A stretch of 49,268 nucleotides of DNA from Hyphococcus sp. (GTDB lineage Bacteria; Pseudomonadota; Alphaproteobacteria; Caulobacterales; Parvularculaceae), in assembly GCA_021776245.1 (NCBI GenBank), contig JAJFGF010000052.1, positions 1 through 49,268 on the forward strand, in the 5' to 3' direction. Shown here one piece after another: positions 25,284-34,125 of the stretch; positions within the stretch are counted from its first letter, which is position 1, and the number at the start of each line of letters is the position of its first letter. The notes under the pieces were generated by a model. The model searched no databases and was not told the DNA's origin. It worked only from the letters and a program-made list of their open reading frames with translations. A program made the position numbers and the translations under genes.

Positions 25284-25362
25284 TCCTCGCAGCGCGCTGA
25301 TCTGAACGCAGTCAGGATATCGACACTTACCGCCTTGCATAGAAATTGCTCTGTCAAATTCC

Positions 25363-26253
25363 ATGAGCATTTCTGTGTGCATTTTCGCGCGGAATGAGGC
25401 GCTGCATCTGCCGCGCTGCATTGCCGCCCTGGACGCCGCGTCGGGTGGGCTCGATTATCGCGCACATATTCTGGTTAATGGCTGTGACGACGATACGGCC
25501 GCGGTCGCGGCCGTGCTCGCCGCCGCCGATACGCGCATTACAGTCCACGAATTGCCGGTCGGCGACAAAGCCCATGCCTGGAACGAGTATGTTTTCCGCA
25601 TCGCCCGGAAAGCTGCAACACCGGCAAAGACACATGTCTTTCTCGACGGCGATATCCGGCCAGGCCGCGGTGCCGTGGCCGCGCTGTTCCGGGCCATCGA
25701 TGAGGCGCCCGAAGCCTATGGCGCAGCGGCGCTGCCGGCCAGCGGGCGCAGCCGGCATTTTTGGGTGGCGCAACTACGGCGCAATCATTATCTAAGCGGC
25801 AATCTTTATGCGCTGTCGGAAAAGGCGCTTTGCGGATTTCGGCAGCGGAAGCTGCGCCTTCCCTTCGGCGCCAAGGGCGAAGACGGCATTATCGCCTATT
25901 TGTTACTGACGGATTTTGCCGGCGGAAGCGACGACCGCCATCGCGACAGAATTGTGGTCGCAGAGGACGCAAGCTTTGAGTTCGATCCGCTTATGTTTAA
26001 CGCTCGCGATATCGCGATCTATCGCCGCCGGCTGCGGCGCTATTCCGAACGGCATTTTCAAAAATCAATTCTTTACCGGCGCCTGAAACGTCAAGGCGCC
26101 GGCGCCATGCCGGAAAACATCTACGATATCTATACGGATGAAACGCTGAACGGGCTCTATCCGCGCCCGGATCCGGTCAATTTCTGGTTCGACGCCGCAA
26201 CCTTGCGCCGCCTCAAACGTGGGCGGCGGCGAGCGCGACCAGCGCCGATTTAA
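25363..26253 (+). CDS. Family 2 glycosyltransferase
   Basis: A 296-residue GT-A type glycosyltransferase. SVCIFARNEALHLPRCI is the nucleotide-sugar-binding start, ILVNGCDDDT the second strand, and HVFLDGDIRPG carries the DxD metal motif. The C-terminal third is basic, with an Arg-rich run (RRRLRRYSERHF and a final GRRRARP). No membrane helix is visible, so it should be cytoplasmic. Donor and acceptor are unknown. Its stop overlaps the stop of convergent nusG by four bases, so antisense transcription is likely at the junction. Confidence 0.85.
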   Translation: MSISVCIFARNEALHLPRCIAALDAASGGLDYRAHILVNGCDDDTAAVAAVLAAADTRITVHELPVGDKAHAWNEYVFRIARKAATPAKTHVFLDGDIRPGRGAVAALFRAIDEAPEAYGAAALPASGRSRHFWVAQLRRNHYLSGNLYALSEKALCGFRQRKLRLPFGAKGEDGIIAYLLLTDFAGGSDDRHRDRIVVAEDASFEFDPLMFNARDIAIYRRRLRRYSERHFQKSILYRRLKRQGAGAMPENIYDIYTDETLNGLYPRPDPVNFWFDAATLRRLKRGRRRARPAPI

Positions 26254-26783
26254 GCGCCTTTTTCAACCTGCGTGAATTCGAGTTCCACCGGCGTCGCGCG
26301 GCCGAAAATTGAAACAGCAACCTTGAGGCGCGTTGCTTCTTCATCGACGTCTTCGACAATGCCGGAAAAGGATGCAAAAGGTCCGTCAGTCACGCGAACG
26401 CTCTCACCGATCTCGAAGGTGATGGTTGGCCGCGGCCGCGCTTCGCCGTCTTCCATAACGCCGCGGATGCGATCGACTTCTTTTTGCGGCACCGGCAACG
26501 GTTTTTGACCGGAACCGAGAAAGCCGGTGACTTTCGGCGTTTCCTTGATCAAATGATAGGTCTCGTCGCTCAACACCATATGCACGAGAACATAGCCGGG
26601 AAAGAACCGCCGTTCCGTATTGACCTTGCGGCCGCGCCGCACTTCGGTGACCTCTTCGGTGGGCACGAAGATTTCTTCAATGAGGTGTTCGAGGCCTTTT
26701 TCCTTTGCAGCCAGCTGAATCGATTCAGCGACCTTCTTTTCAAAGTTCGAATAGGCGTGAACGATGTACCACTTGGGATCCAT
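26250..26783 (-). CDS. nusG: Transcription termination/antitermination factor NusG
   Basis: A 177-residue protein that binds RNA polymerase, Rho and ribosomal S10. The NGN domain begins KWYIVHAYSNFEKKV, contains the RRFFPGYVLVHM motif, and the KOW domain is GESVRVTDGPFASFSGIVED. Length is normal. secE lies 26 bases upstream on the same strand. In most bacteria rplK-rplA-rplJ-rplL follow; here a convergent glycosyltransferase follows instead, so the cluster is broken at this point. Confidence 0.97.
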   Translation of the reverse strand: MDPKWYIVHAYSNFEKKVAESIQLAAKEKGLEHLIEEIFVPTEEVTEVRRGRKVNTERRFFPGYVLVHMVLSDETYHLIKETPKVTGFLGSGQKPLPVPQKEVDRIRGVMEDGEARPRPTITFEIGESVRVTDGPFASFSGIVEDVDEEATRLKVAVSIFGRATPVELEFTQVEKGA

Positions 26784-26809
26784 GGAATTTTCCGTAGTTC
26801 TGGGTTTCG

Positions 26810-27154
26810 TTAGTTACCGGATGATACGCATTCAATTGGCAGGAAATTACAGATGCCGAAGCGCAGGGCCTGATCAACGCCAAAAAAGAACACCGCCATG
26901 ATCGCAACCATGATCAGCACCATAATCGTGGACACCATGGTCTCATTGCGCGATGTCCATGTTACTTTTTGCGCTTCATTGCGAACCTGCTGCAAAAATG
27001 CGAGCGGGCTCACCTTCTTTTTCTTTTTGGCGGCCTCTGCGGCTTTGCCTTCGATGACTTGCGCGCTGTCGCCTGATTTTTTGTTCTTCGCCATCGGGTC
27101 GTCCGTTTCGGGCTTGAAGACATGGGGGCTCGGACGTCGCTCTGACGTTGCCAT
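26810..27154 (-). CDS. secE: Protein translocase subunit SecE
   Basis: The SecYEG component that clamps SecY in the inner membrane. SPLAFLQQVRNEAQKVTWTS is the conserved amphipathic helix and hinge, followed by one membrane helix (STIMVLIMVAIMAVFFFGVD). From the ATG at 27154 the product has 114 residues; starting at the ATG at 27094 gives 94 and begins MAKNKK, closer to usual SecE. A TTGACG box near 27206 could be its -35 element. It is cotranscribed with nusG. Confidence 0.93.
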   Translation of the reverse strand: MATSERRPSPHVFKPETDDPMAKNKKSGDSAQVIEGKAAEAAKKKKKVSPLAFLQQVRNEAQKVTWTSRNETMVSTIMVLIMVAIMAVFFFGVDQALRFGICNFLPIECVSSGN

Positions 27155-27257
27155 TGTCTTCGGATTTCGGAAGATGGCCTCTAGGTAAACCTTTTCCGCG
27201 CGTCGTCAAGCGCCAGAGGGCTTAATTCAGGGCCGGATTTGCAGCTTTTGCCGATTG

Positions 27258-29057
27258 CTATTTGCGCTGATATTTGACCCAGGAACGCTGCATTGGGGTA
27301 TCCTCGCCCATCATCCCGTCATGCCATGGCTGACCGCCAACGGGGCCGGCCAGGACGTAATTCGAGAGGATAATTCCGGGAAAGGCGGCGACCAGCGCGT
27401 CGTTGACCGCCTGATTGACCCGTGCGCCTTCGGGGCCCCACATATAGGCATTATAAAAACTGTCCGGTATCTGAGGCGGCTTGGTATCATGACTGCCGCC
27501 CTCATAGGCGCCGATCAGTTTCACGCCAAAAGCAGCAGCCTGCGCTTTGTGGCGTGCGAACTGTTGCACCACCCAGGATTTCGTACCTTGACTGTTCGCC
27601 GGGCCGTCGATGAGAAAATCAGCCCGCGCCTTCGCCGCCGCGGCAGGGTCTTGTGCAATTGCAGCCTTCCATGCATCAAAACTCATCTGCTTTTGCCATG
27701 GACCGCCCCAATAGGAAGCAACGGAAACACCCATGCGCGGCGCATAGTCAGACCATTTGAGACCTTCCTTTTGGATATAGTCCCTGGCGAATTGCAGCGC
27801 TTTGACCGTCGTATAATCATTTGCAGCCTGACCTTCGATCACATGGATGCGCGCCTGATCGCGGCCCGCGCGGGCGAAGGCGGCGTCGAAGGCCAGCATC
27901 AGCCTTGCTGAGAGAACGCCATAACCGGCCCGATTGTGATCGCCATTCTTTTTCACATAGGCTTCGCCGACGCCGTCTGCGTAATGCGTTTGGACCCGAA
28001 AGCCCCATCCGCCCCAATTCCAGATTTCATTGCCAAGGCCGATATAAAGCATCCGCGTTTCCGGATAATTGCTGGCCTCCAGAGCGGCGACAACATTATC
28101 GGCATATTTATCCCACTCATTGCTGTCGATCACCGTTTGAAATACCGACTTGCCTGTCTCGGCGACGACGCCGGATTTGACAGTAAAACGCAGCGCTTCA
28201 ACGTTGTCTGATCCGCCGGATTCGGCGATGCGGGGATCATCCCAGTCATAAGGAAACCCAAGATGAATCGGCGTCTGAAACCAGATTTCCGTGTCGGCTT
28301 CAACGCCAAGTGCAAAAAGCGCTTCAAGCGGCAAGGACCCCTTGGCTCCTTTGCGCCCGGCTCCCGACGCCCAGAATGCATAATTGACGGGAGCGACGTC
28401 AGACGCTTCGTTGAGGAACATGCCATTTGTGCTCTGCAAGTCCATCGTGCGGATGATGTCATATTTCGACGCTTCGCCGACAAAGGCGCTTGACCAATAT
28501 TTGCCGGCGTCAAGACGCGCTTCATCTTCCTTGCGATAAAGGCGGATATCGCGAAGCCCCCCTTTGCCGATCTGATGAATCTCAATCAGAAGCACCGGCC
28601 GAAAGCTTGGGTCATTGACGAATTCAACACGGTTTTTCGAAATGCGCCGTTGATTGCGCGCAAGACCCGCACTGATCCGTACGTCGCCAATCGCCTCCAA
28701 CACCCAGGTTCCGTCAAAACCGGCGACGTTCCACATATAGGGGCTGTACACAATTGAACCGTGCGGCAGCGACTGCGGCAGTCCTGTCGCGGGATCGATA
28801 TATTGCCGGTCAAGTGGTTTTTTGTTGTTCGGCGGGCCGTCAAACCATTGCCCCTTGTTGGCGCGAAAGAAATTCGCCGGCGCCGCTTCGCTATTCCACG
28901 GCGCCAAAAACCACGCGCCAGCCTGAATTTTCGCCTTGCGTTGATCAACGGCAGGTTCAGCCTGCTGGGCGTTTTCCTGGGCGCTCACCTGCGCGCCCGC
29001 AAAAAGCGCAGCGGCAGACAACACCCCGGCCAAAATGAAATGTTTTGTAATTGTCAT
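27258..29057 (-). CDS. Secreted glycosidase-like protein
   Basis: A 599-residue protein with a signal peptide (residues 1-26, ending in VSAQ). The central part resembles the TIM barrel of clan GH-A glycoside hydrolases: GLGNEIWNWGG carries the Asn-Glu pair typical of the acid/base residue (Glu344), and IGAYEGGSH the likely nucleophile (Glu519). Many Trp residues would line a sugar-binding cleft. I cannot place it in a numbered GH family and its substrate is unknown. It sits between secE and tRNA-Trp, genes that are usually adjacent, which suggests insertion of this gene. Confidence 0.65.
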   Translation of the reverse strand: MTITKHFILAGVLSAAALFAGAQVSAQENAQQAEPAVDQRKAKIQAGAWFLAPWNSEAAPANFFRANKGQWFDGPPNNKKPLDRQYIDPATGLPQSLPHGSIVYSPYMWNVAGFDGTWVLEAIGDVRISAGLARNQRRISKNRVEFVNDPSFRPVLLIEIHQIGKGGLRDIRLYRKEDEARLDAGKYWSSAFVGEASKYDIIRTMDLQSTNGMFLNEASDVAPVNYAFWASGAGRKGAKGSLPLEALFALGVEADTEIWFQTPIHLGFPYDWDDPRIAESGGSDNVEALRFTVKSGVVAETGKSVFQTVIDSNEWDKYADNVVAALEASNYPETRMLYIGLGNEIWNWGGWGFRVQTHYADGVGEAYVKKNGDHNRAGYGVLSARLMLAFDAAFARAGRDQARIHVIEGQAANDYTTVKALQFARDYIQKEGLKWSDYAPRMGVSVASYWGGPWQKQMSFDAWKAAIAQDPAAAAKARADFLIDGPANSQGTKSWVVQQFARHKAQAAAFGVKLIGAYEGGSHDTKPPQIPDSFYNAYMWGPEGARVNQAVNDALVAAFPGIILSNYVLAGPVGGQPWHDGMMGEDTPMQRSWVKYQRK

Positions 29058-29229
29058 ATTCGTCCAGTGAAAACGTTACGTCTCCGGCAGACTACACCAA
29101 AGGCGCCAAGAAATCTCTATTGCGCGCCATCGACAACCCATTCGGCCCAGTTCAGGCAACAATGGGGTTGTCACCTGTGTCTTGGGTACAATCTGTTACC
29201 GAAGTCTCCGGGCCGGACACACGCGTAAA

Positions 29230-29305
29230 TGGCAGGGGCGGAGGGACTCGAACCCACGACCCTCGGTTTTGGAGACCGATGCTCTACCAACTGAGCTACA
29301 CCCCT
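29230..29305 (-). tRNA. trnW: tRNA-Trp (anticodon CCA)
   Basis: A complete 76-base tRNA with encoded CCA tail. The 7-bp acceptor stem pairs AGGGGUG with CGCCCCU. The D arm is GTAGCTCAGTTGGTAGAGC, the anticodon arm is TCGGT-CTCCAAA-ACCGA with anticodon CCA, and the T loop is TTCGAGT. The discriminator is G73, as expected for tryptophan. A GC-rich hairpin (GCCGGGG ... CCCCGGC, 29312-29341) lies just upstream of the 5' end. Confidence 0.95.
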
Positions 29306-29409
29306 AAGGCCGGGGCATGGCTTAGGCCGCACGGCCCCGGCTTTCAATAGAAAACGGATTAATTTGCCAAGACCCGGCGCAAAACTGCACTAGCGATCGT
29401 TTTCGCCAA

Positions 29410-29501
29410 TGGCGGAGGGACTCGAACCCGTTCAACGGGCTTGATGCCCGTTGAACCCCCCGGTTTTGGAGACCGGTGCTCTACCAACTGAGCTACACCT
29501 A
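29410..29501 (-). pseudogene. Damaged tRNA-Trp copy with hairpin insertion
   Basis: The D arm and anticodon arm (anticodon CCA) repeat the tRNA at 29230, and the 5' flanking GC-rich hairpin is also copied. The acceptor stem has lost two bases on the 5' side and six (CCCCTG in tRNA sense) on the 3' side, leaving about four pairs. The variable region and part of the T arm are replaced by a perfect 11-bp hairpin (29430-29456, GTTCAACGGGC with loop TTGAT). A functional tryptophan tRNA is unlikely; it appears to be a tandem duplicate in decay. Confidence 0.75.
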
Positions 29502-29594
29502 AGGCCGGGGCAGGCTTGGGCCGCACGGCCCCGGCTTTCAATAGAGCAGGATCATTTTCTCCAGTTCAAACCCCGCTCAAGGTTAATATTTGTC

Positions 29595-29674
29595 GCGTGA
29601 TCGAACCGGAAGTTTGGCGGCGAAGCCGCCAAACGGTCCCCGTTGAAGGCGTCGCCTTCAACTCCTGATCACGC
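29595..29674. repeat. Nested cloverleaf-like palindromic repeat
   Basis: An outer 8-bp inverted repeat (GCGTGATC 29595-29602, GATCACGC 29667-29674) encloses two perfect 10-bp hairpins: 29612-29634 (GTTTGGCGGC, loop GAA) and 29642-29662 (GTTGAAGGCG, one-base loop). It follows the lpxB stop codon and has no T-run. It may end transcription or protect the 3' end of the long envelope operon. Confidence 0.7.
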
Positions 29675-29687
29675 TCCGGAAAAGGCG

Positions 29688-30893
29688 TTAATCCGAGGCA
29701 ATCCAGCGCAATATCGCATCCGCGGCCATCTCCGATGGCGGCGGGCCGCCGACCCCGAGGGTTTTGAGGATTTCAGGAAAGGCTTCCAGTTGCGCCGCGC
29801 GTTCCGGCGTTGCTGTCATGAGCGGCGCCAGCGCTGCGGCCATCGCCCCGGGCCGGCAATCTTCCTGAAGGTATTCCGGAATAATTTCGCGGTTCGCCGC
29901 GAGATTGATGAGCGCCACAAAGTTGATCGTTGCAACGCGCCTGATCCACATTGCCGACAGCGGATCGACGCGATAGCCGATGACCATGGGCGTTCCGGCG
30001 ATTGCCAGTTCCGTCGTCACTGTGCCCGATGCGGCAAGGCCTGCATCCGCCGCCGCAAAGCCGTCAAACCGGTCTCCGTGCCCCACATAGATCGGCGTCC
30101 CGGGCCAGGCGGCGGTCGCTGCACGGACGTTTTCTTCCTTACCGGACGCTGTCACAACAAAAACCCGTAAATCCGGTTTCGCTTCGATCAGCAGGCGGAT
30201 GGTCTCGCCAAAGGGCGCCGCGAGCCGGTTAATCTCGTTGTCGCGGCTGCCCGGCAGCGCCGCCAGCAACGGCGCCGCGCCTAGACCGTGCTTCGCGCGA
30301 AAAGCCGTCCCATCACCCGTGGCGCTTGCTGCGACCGCAAACAGCGAACTGCCAACCGCCGTCACCGGAACATCCGCCTTTTCAAAATAAGGATTTTCAA
30401 AATCGAACAGCGTGAGGACGCCGTCAAACAGGCGCGCAACAGTTTGCGTGCGTTGTGGCCGCGACGCCCAGACCTGGGGTGCAACATATTTAATGAGTTT
30501 TGCGTTCGGCGCCGCCTGTTTGATTTTTTCGGCGGCGATCCGGGAAAACGACCAGCTGTCGATCAAAACACCGGCGTCAATGTTCTCCGCCGCTGCGGCT
30601 TGCGCGAGTTCGACTGCGCCGCGCATCGCCGCCGGCAGCGCTTTAAGCGCGCCGACTGGACCGATCACCGCAAAATCACTGATCGGAAAAAGGCTTGTCA
30701 GCCCCTCCTCCGCCATTAACGGGCCGCCGCAGCCACAAAATCTGGTGTCAGGCGCTCTCGCCTTTAACGCGCGCATCAAACCGGCGCCGATCGCATCGGC
30801 GGAAGGTTCAACCGCCGTCAGCAAAATGCGCGGGCCTCTTTTGTCCGCGCCAGCAGTGGCGCCAAATATGGGATCATCGCCGGCGCCGCTCAT
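29688..30893 (-). CDS. lpxB: Lipid-A-disaccharide synthase
   Basis: A 401-residue GT19 enzyme joining UDP-2,3-diacylglucosamine to lipid X to give disaccharide-1-phosphate. Family landmarks: ILLTAVEPSADAIGAGLMRA at the N-terminus, FCGCGGPLMAEEGL, YVAPQVWASRP, LPGSRDNEI and ASGTVTTELAIAGTPMVIGY. Length is normal. Its start overlaps the lpxI stop by four bases. It is the last gene of the lpx block; a palindromic repeat follows. Confidence 0.96.
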   Translation of the reverse strand: MSGAGDDPIFGATAGADKRGPRILLTAVEPSADAIGAGLMRALKARAPDTRFCGCGGPLMAEEGLTSLFPISDFAVIGPVGALKALPAAMRGAVELAQAAAAENIDAGVLIDSWSFSRIAAEKIKQAAPNAKLIKYVAPQVWASRPQRTQTVARLFDGVLTLFDFENPYFEKADVPVTAVGSSLFAVAASATGDGTAFRAKHGLGAAPLLAALPGSRDNEINRLAAPFGETIRLLIEAKPDLRVFVVTASGKEENVRAATAAWPGTPIYVGHGDRFDGFAAADAGLAASGTVTTELAIAGTPMVIGYRVDPLSAMWIRRVATINFVALINLAANREIIPEYLQEDCRPGAMAAALAPLMTATPERAAQLEAFPEILKTLGVGGPPPSEMAADAILRWIASD

Positions 30894-31741
30894 GGGGCGC
30901 GCAACTCTGCCGCCTCAAACCCGTAAACAAAAATCCCGGCTTCATCCGCAAGCCTTAAAACCTCATCACGATCGATGATCAATCCGACGCTCGCCTCGAT
31001 CGCAATGCCGGACAGCCGCGCCTCGCTCGCCTGCCGCACGGTTTCCGGTCCGATGACCGGCAGATCAATCCGGAGTTCCTGACCGGGTTTAGGGCGTTTG
31101 ACGAGGACGCCGCCACGCGCCTCACCGCGCGCTGACGCGCCCAGCTTTGCGCAACGCTCAAGCATGGCGTCCGTTCCCTCCGCCGCCTCAACCGCAAGGA
31201 CGAGCCCGTTCGCCACGACTGCGCCCTGCCCGATATCGAAGGCGCCGAGTGCGCTGATCACAGCCGCGGCCTTTTTGATATCGGCAAGATCTTCCTGCGA
31301 CGGCGCGACGGCGCCAAGCGCGCCCGCGGGCGCCGCCAGATCATCCGTCGCCTCCTCAGCGCCGACGACGAACAGGCCTTCGGCTTCGACTGTCTCAACG
31401 AGTACATTCAATAGCGGACCGTCGCCTTTTGCCGCTGCGGCAATCAGTTTCGGCAATAACGCCGCGCCGCGCCAATCGGCTTTCAAGCTTTTAAAATCCG
31501 GCCGTTTGACATGCCCCGCGAAAACGACGGCGTCACAGTCGTTTCCTTTCAGGATACGGAGAATTTTTCCAACCTCCCCCATGGCGCAATCATCGCCTGG
31601 AAGCGCAGCGAGACTTTCGTCTGATGATCGCGCGAGGCGGATTATGTGATATGCATCGCCGCGCGCGCGGCAGGAAGCGGCGATACGCACAGGCAGCGCG
31701 CCGCCGCCCGCAATAATGCCCAGTTTTGTCCATCTGACCAT
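30890..31741 (-). CDS. lpxI: UDP-2,3-diacylglucosamine pyrophosphatase LpxI
   Basis: A 283-residue enzyme of the DUF1009/LpxI family, which hydrolyses UDP-2,3-diacylglucosamine to lipid X; alphaproteobacteria use it in place of LpxH. LGIIAGGGALPVRIAAS is the N-terminal signature, FAGHVKRPDFKSLKADW the central motif, and DLPVIGPETVRQASEA plus GIAIEASVGLIIDRDEVL the C-terminal catalytic part. It lies between lpxA (six bases away) and lpxB (four-base overlap). Confidence 0.95.
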   Translation of the reverse strand: MVRWTKLGIIAGGGALPVRIAASCRARGDAYHIIRLARSSDESLAALPGDDCAMGEVGKILRILKGNDCDAVVFAGHVKRPDFKSLKADWRGAALLPKLIAAAAKGDGPLLNVLVETVEAEGLFVVGAEEATDDLAAPAGALGAVAPSQEDLADIKKAAAVISALGAFDIGQGAVVANGLVLAVEAAEGTDAMLERCAKLGASARGEARGGVLVKRPKPGQELRIDLPVIGPETVRQASEARLSGIAIEASVGLIIDRDEVLRLADEAGIFVYGFEAAELRAP

Positions 31742-31746
31742 AAGAG

Positions 31747-32547
31747 TTAACGTCGTGGCGTCATCAATGATCGCGGCGCGTCCGAGCCGATAAACTCAAC
31801 AATATTCATCACTTCCGGACAACCGGCGTATCGCTCGCGCACGCGTTCAAAGCGTTCTTTGAACGTATCTTCGTCCGCAAACAGCATTTTATACGCGTTG
31901 CGAAGATCGCGAATTACCGAGCGAGGAAGACCGCGCCGCTTCAAGCCGATGAAATTAAGTCCCGCCAGACGCGCATGATTGCCGGTCGCCGATGCATAAG
32001 GAATGATATCGCCCGTTACCGCAGCGCAGCCGCCGATAAAAGCATAGGACCCGATCCGGCATTGCTGGTGTACGCCGCACAATGCGCCGAGGAAAACGCC
32101 GTCGCCAACTTCTACATGTCCGGCGATCGATGCGTTATTTGCAAAAATGGCTTTGTCGCCCACGATGCAGTCATGCGCCACATGGGCGCCAATCATAAAA
32201 AAACCGCCATTGCCGATCTGCGTGACGCCGCGACCGGCGACAGTCCCGTTATTCATGGTGGCATGCTCACGGATAATGTTATCAGCGCCAATGATCAGTT
32301 TCGTCGCTTCACCCTTGTAGCCGAGATGCTGCGGCGGCGCGCCAATCGCCGCGAAGGGGTAGATAATTGTCCGCGCGCCGATCTGCGTAGCGCCGTCGAT
32401 AACCACATGGCTTTTCAATATGACGCCGTCATGCAGCTTTGCGCGCGCGCCAACATGGCAAAATGGCCCGATCTCGACATCGGCGCCGAGCTCTGCGCCG
32501 GGCTCAATAATAGCCGTCGAATGAATGCTCATACGCGCTTCAGCCAT
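31747..32547 (-). CDS. lpxA: UDP-N-acetylglucosamine O-acyltransferase
   Basis: A 266-residue left-handed beta-helix acyltransferase catalysing the first lipid A step from hydroxyacyl-ACP. Hexapeptide repeats fill residues about 10-190. AHVAHDCIVGD holds the catalytic His, and ATGNHARLAGLNFIGLKRRG is characteristic of LpxA. The ATG at 32547 overlaps the fabZ stop by one base; an internal ATG at 32532 starts MSIHSTAIIEPG, which is the more usual N-terminus, so the true start is uncertain by five codons. Confidence 0.97.
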   Translation of the reverse strand: MAEARMSIHSTAIIEPGAELGADVEIGPFCHVGARAKLHDGVILKSHVVIDGATQIGARTIIYPFAAIGAPPQHLGYKGEATKLIIGADNIIREHATMNNGTVAGRGVTQIGNGGFFMIGAHVAHDCIVGDKAIFANNASIAGHVEVGDGVFLGALCGVHQQCRIGSYAFIGGCAAVTGDIIPYASATGNHARLAGLNFIGLKRRGLPRSVIRDLRNAYKMLFADEDTFKERFERVRERYAGCPEVMNIVEFIGSDAPRSLMTPRR

Positions 32548-33017
32548 CAGGTCGCATGGGCCAGCATCGCGGAATAATGCGCCTCCGCAACGCGCTTTCC
32601 GTCAACTGTCGCTTCGCCGGCAAAGCGCCACACCGGCGCGCGGCGCTGTACTGTGCGCACGGCAATGCGCAACTGATCACCGGGAACAACCGGGCGGCGA
32701 AATCGCGCTTTGTCAACGCCCATGAAAAGAACCAGCTTTCCTTCGACATCAAGATTTTCCGTATAGGACGTATAGGCGGCGGCGGCCTGGGCCATCGCTT
32801 CAATGATCAGAACGCCGGGCATCACCGGCTTTTGCGGGAAATGCCCCTGAAAATAAGGATCGCCCATGGAAACATTCTTTATACCGACGGCCCCTTCTCC
32901 GGGCTTAATGTCTACAAGCCTGTCTACAAGCAGCATGGGATAGCGATGCGGCAAAAGCTGCATCAACTCATCTATATCCAGGACTGATTTGCCCGGTTCT
33001 ATTGTCGTCATCGTCAT
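32547..33017 (-). CDS. fabZ: 3-hydroxyacyl-ACP dehydratase FabZ
   Basis: A 156-residue hot-dog-fold dehydratase of fatty acid elongation. [14 protein letters not shown] holds the catalytic His and [11 protein letters not shown] the catalytic Glu. The ATG at 33017 overlaps the lpxD stop (ATGA), giving a normal family length. FabZ and LpxA/LpxD compete for hydroxyacyl-ACP, which fits their linkage here. Confidence 0.97.
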   Translation of the reverse strand: MTMTTIEPGKSVLDIDELMQLLPHRYPMLLVDRLVDIKPGEGAVGIKNVSMGDPYFQGHFPQKPVMPGVLIIEAMAQAAAAYTSYTENLDVEGKLVLFMGVDKARFRRPVVPGDQLRIAVRTVQRRAPVWRFAGEATVDGKRVAEAHYSAMLAHAT

Positions 33018-34024
33018 CCATTCTTTTTTCTTGCAAGCTTCGCAAGCGTCGCAATTTCCCGAAGCCAGTCTTTCACGGATCTGGCGGGGCTGCCGCCCCA
33101 TTTCTCTCCCGGCGGAACATCGCGCATCAAACCCGACCCGGCGGCGATCTGCGCGCCGTCGCCAATCGTCAAATGATCCGCAAGGCCAACCTGCCCCCCC
33201 ATAAACACGCCGTCGCCGATGGTGCAACTGCCGGAAATTCCGGTCTGCGCGGCGAGGACGCAATATTTACCGATCCGTGTGTTGTGACCGATTTGCACGA
33301 GATTGTCGATCTTCGTGCCGCGCCCAATGATGGTGTCGCCAAGGGCGCCGCGGTCAATCGTTGAATTGGCGCCGATTTCAACCTCGTCGTCAATGACCAC
33401 GCGCCCGAGCTGCGGCACACGGACAAGTTTACCTTGCGCTTCGACAAAGCCAAAGCCAGCCTGACCGATGCGCGCGCCGTCAAGAATGCAAACATCGCGC
33501 CCGATCAACGCATGAGAGATCGAAACGCCCGCATCGAGGATGCAACCATCGCCAAGGGCGACGCCGGGTCCAATGGTGACATGCGGTCCAATGCACGCGC
33601 CGGCGCCGAGAATCGCGGTCCGGTCGATTACTGCAGTCTCATGAATATCCTCACCGCCGCCCGGCAGGTTGGCGCGCGAAATTTGTTCGGTTTTGTCGAT
33701 TGACCGGTAAAGACGATCTGCAATCAACGCAAAACCAAGCCGCGGCGAGGCTATAGTTGCGACAGCGCCGCCGTTAAGCGCGGAAGCGGTTTCCGCCAGT
33801 TTTTCGCTGACAAGGCAGAGTCCGAAATCACGCTCCGCCAGTAGATCAAGAAACGCGGCCTCTGTGCAATAAATGACGGCGCCAGCGAGTTGATCGTCAT
33901 CATGCGCCGCAACGCCCGACAACATCGCCGCATCATCGCCGGCGACCAGGCTGGCGCCGGTTAGGGACAGAGCATCCTTAACGCTCAACGGCGCCAGACG
34001 TTCAAAGAATCTTGGATCAGGCAT
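33014..34024 (-). CDS. lpxD: UDP-3-O-acylglucosamine N-acyltransferase
   Basis: A 336-residue enzyme for the third lipid A step. An N-terminal UDP-binding domain (residues 1-110) precedes the beta-helix of hexapeptide repeats. [12 protein letters not shown] and [12 protein letters not shown] are LpxD hallmarks, the latter with the catalytic His. The ATG at 34024 has GAGG upstream; the frame extends further but lacks a better start. It overlaps fabZ by four bases. Confidence 0.96.
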   Translation of the reverse strand: MPDPRFFERLAPLSVKDALSLTGASLVAGDDAAMLSGVAAHDDDQLAGAVIYCTEAAFLDLLAERDFGLCLVSEKLAETASALNGGAVATIASPRLGFALIADRLYRSIDKTEQISRANLPGGGEDIHETAVIDRTAILGAGACIGPHVTIGPGVALGDGCILDAGVSISHALIGRDVCILDGARIGQAGFGFVEAQGKLVRVPQLGRVVIDDEVEIGANSTIDRGALGDTIIGRGTKIDNLVQIGHNTRIGKYCVLAAQTGISGSCTIGDGVFMGGQVGLADHLTIGDGAQIAAGSGLMRDVPPGEKWGGSPARSVKDWLREIATLAKLARKKNG

Positions 34025-34125
34025 CCTGTCCTCACCCCTACAGCACTTCACGTCAGAAGAAAAAACGGCCGGCGCATTACGCACCGGCCGTTCTATCGCA
34101 TTTTGGCGCTCAGCGCCGCATTTTT

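Noticed and set aside
29230-29501. Integrated element bounded by tRNA-Trp repeats (attL/attR)
   Set aside because: The two tRNA copies are only about 100 bases apart with no integrase or cargo between them; a local tandem duplication explains them.
29410-29501. A functional long-variable-arm tRNA (Sec-like)
   Set aside because: The acceptor stem keeps only about four pairs and the anticodon is CCA, not UCA.
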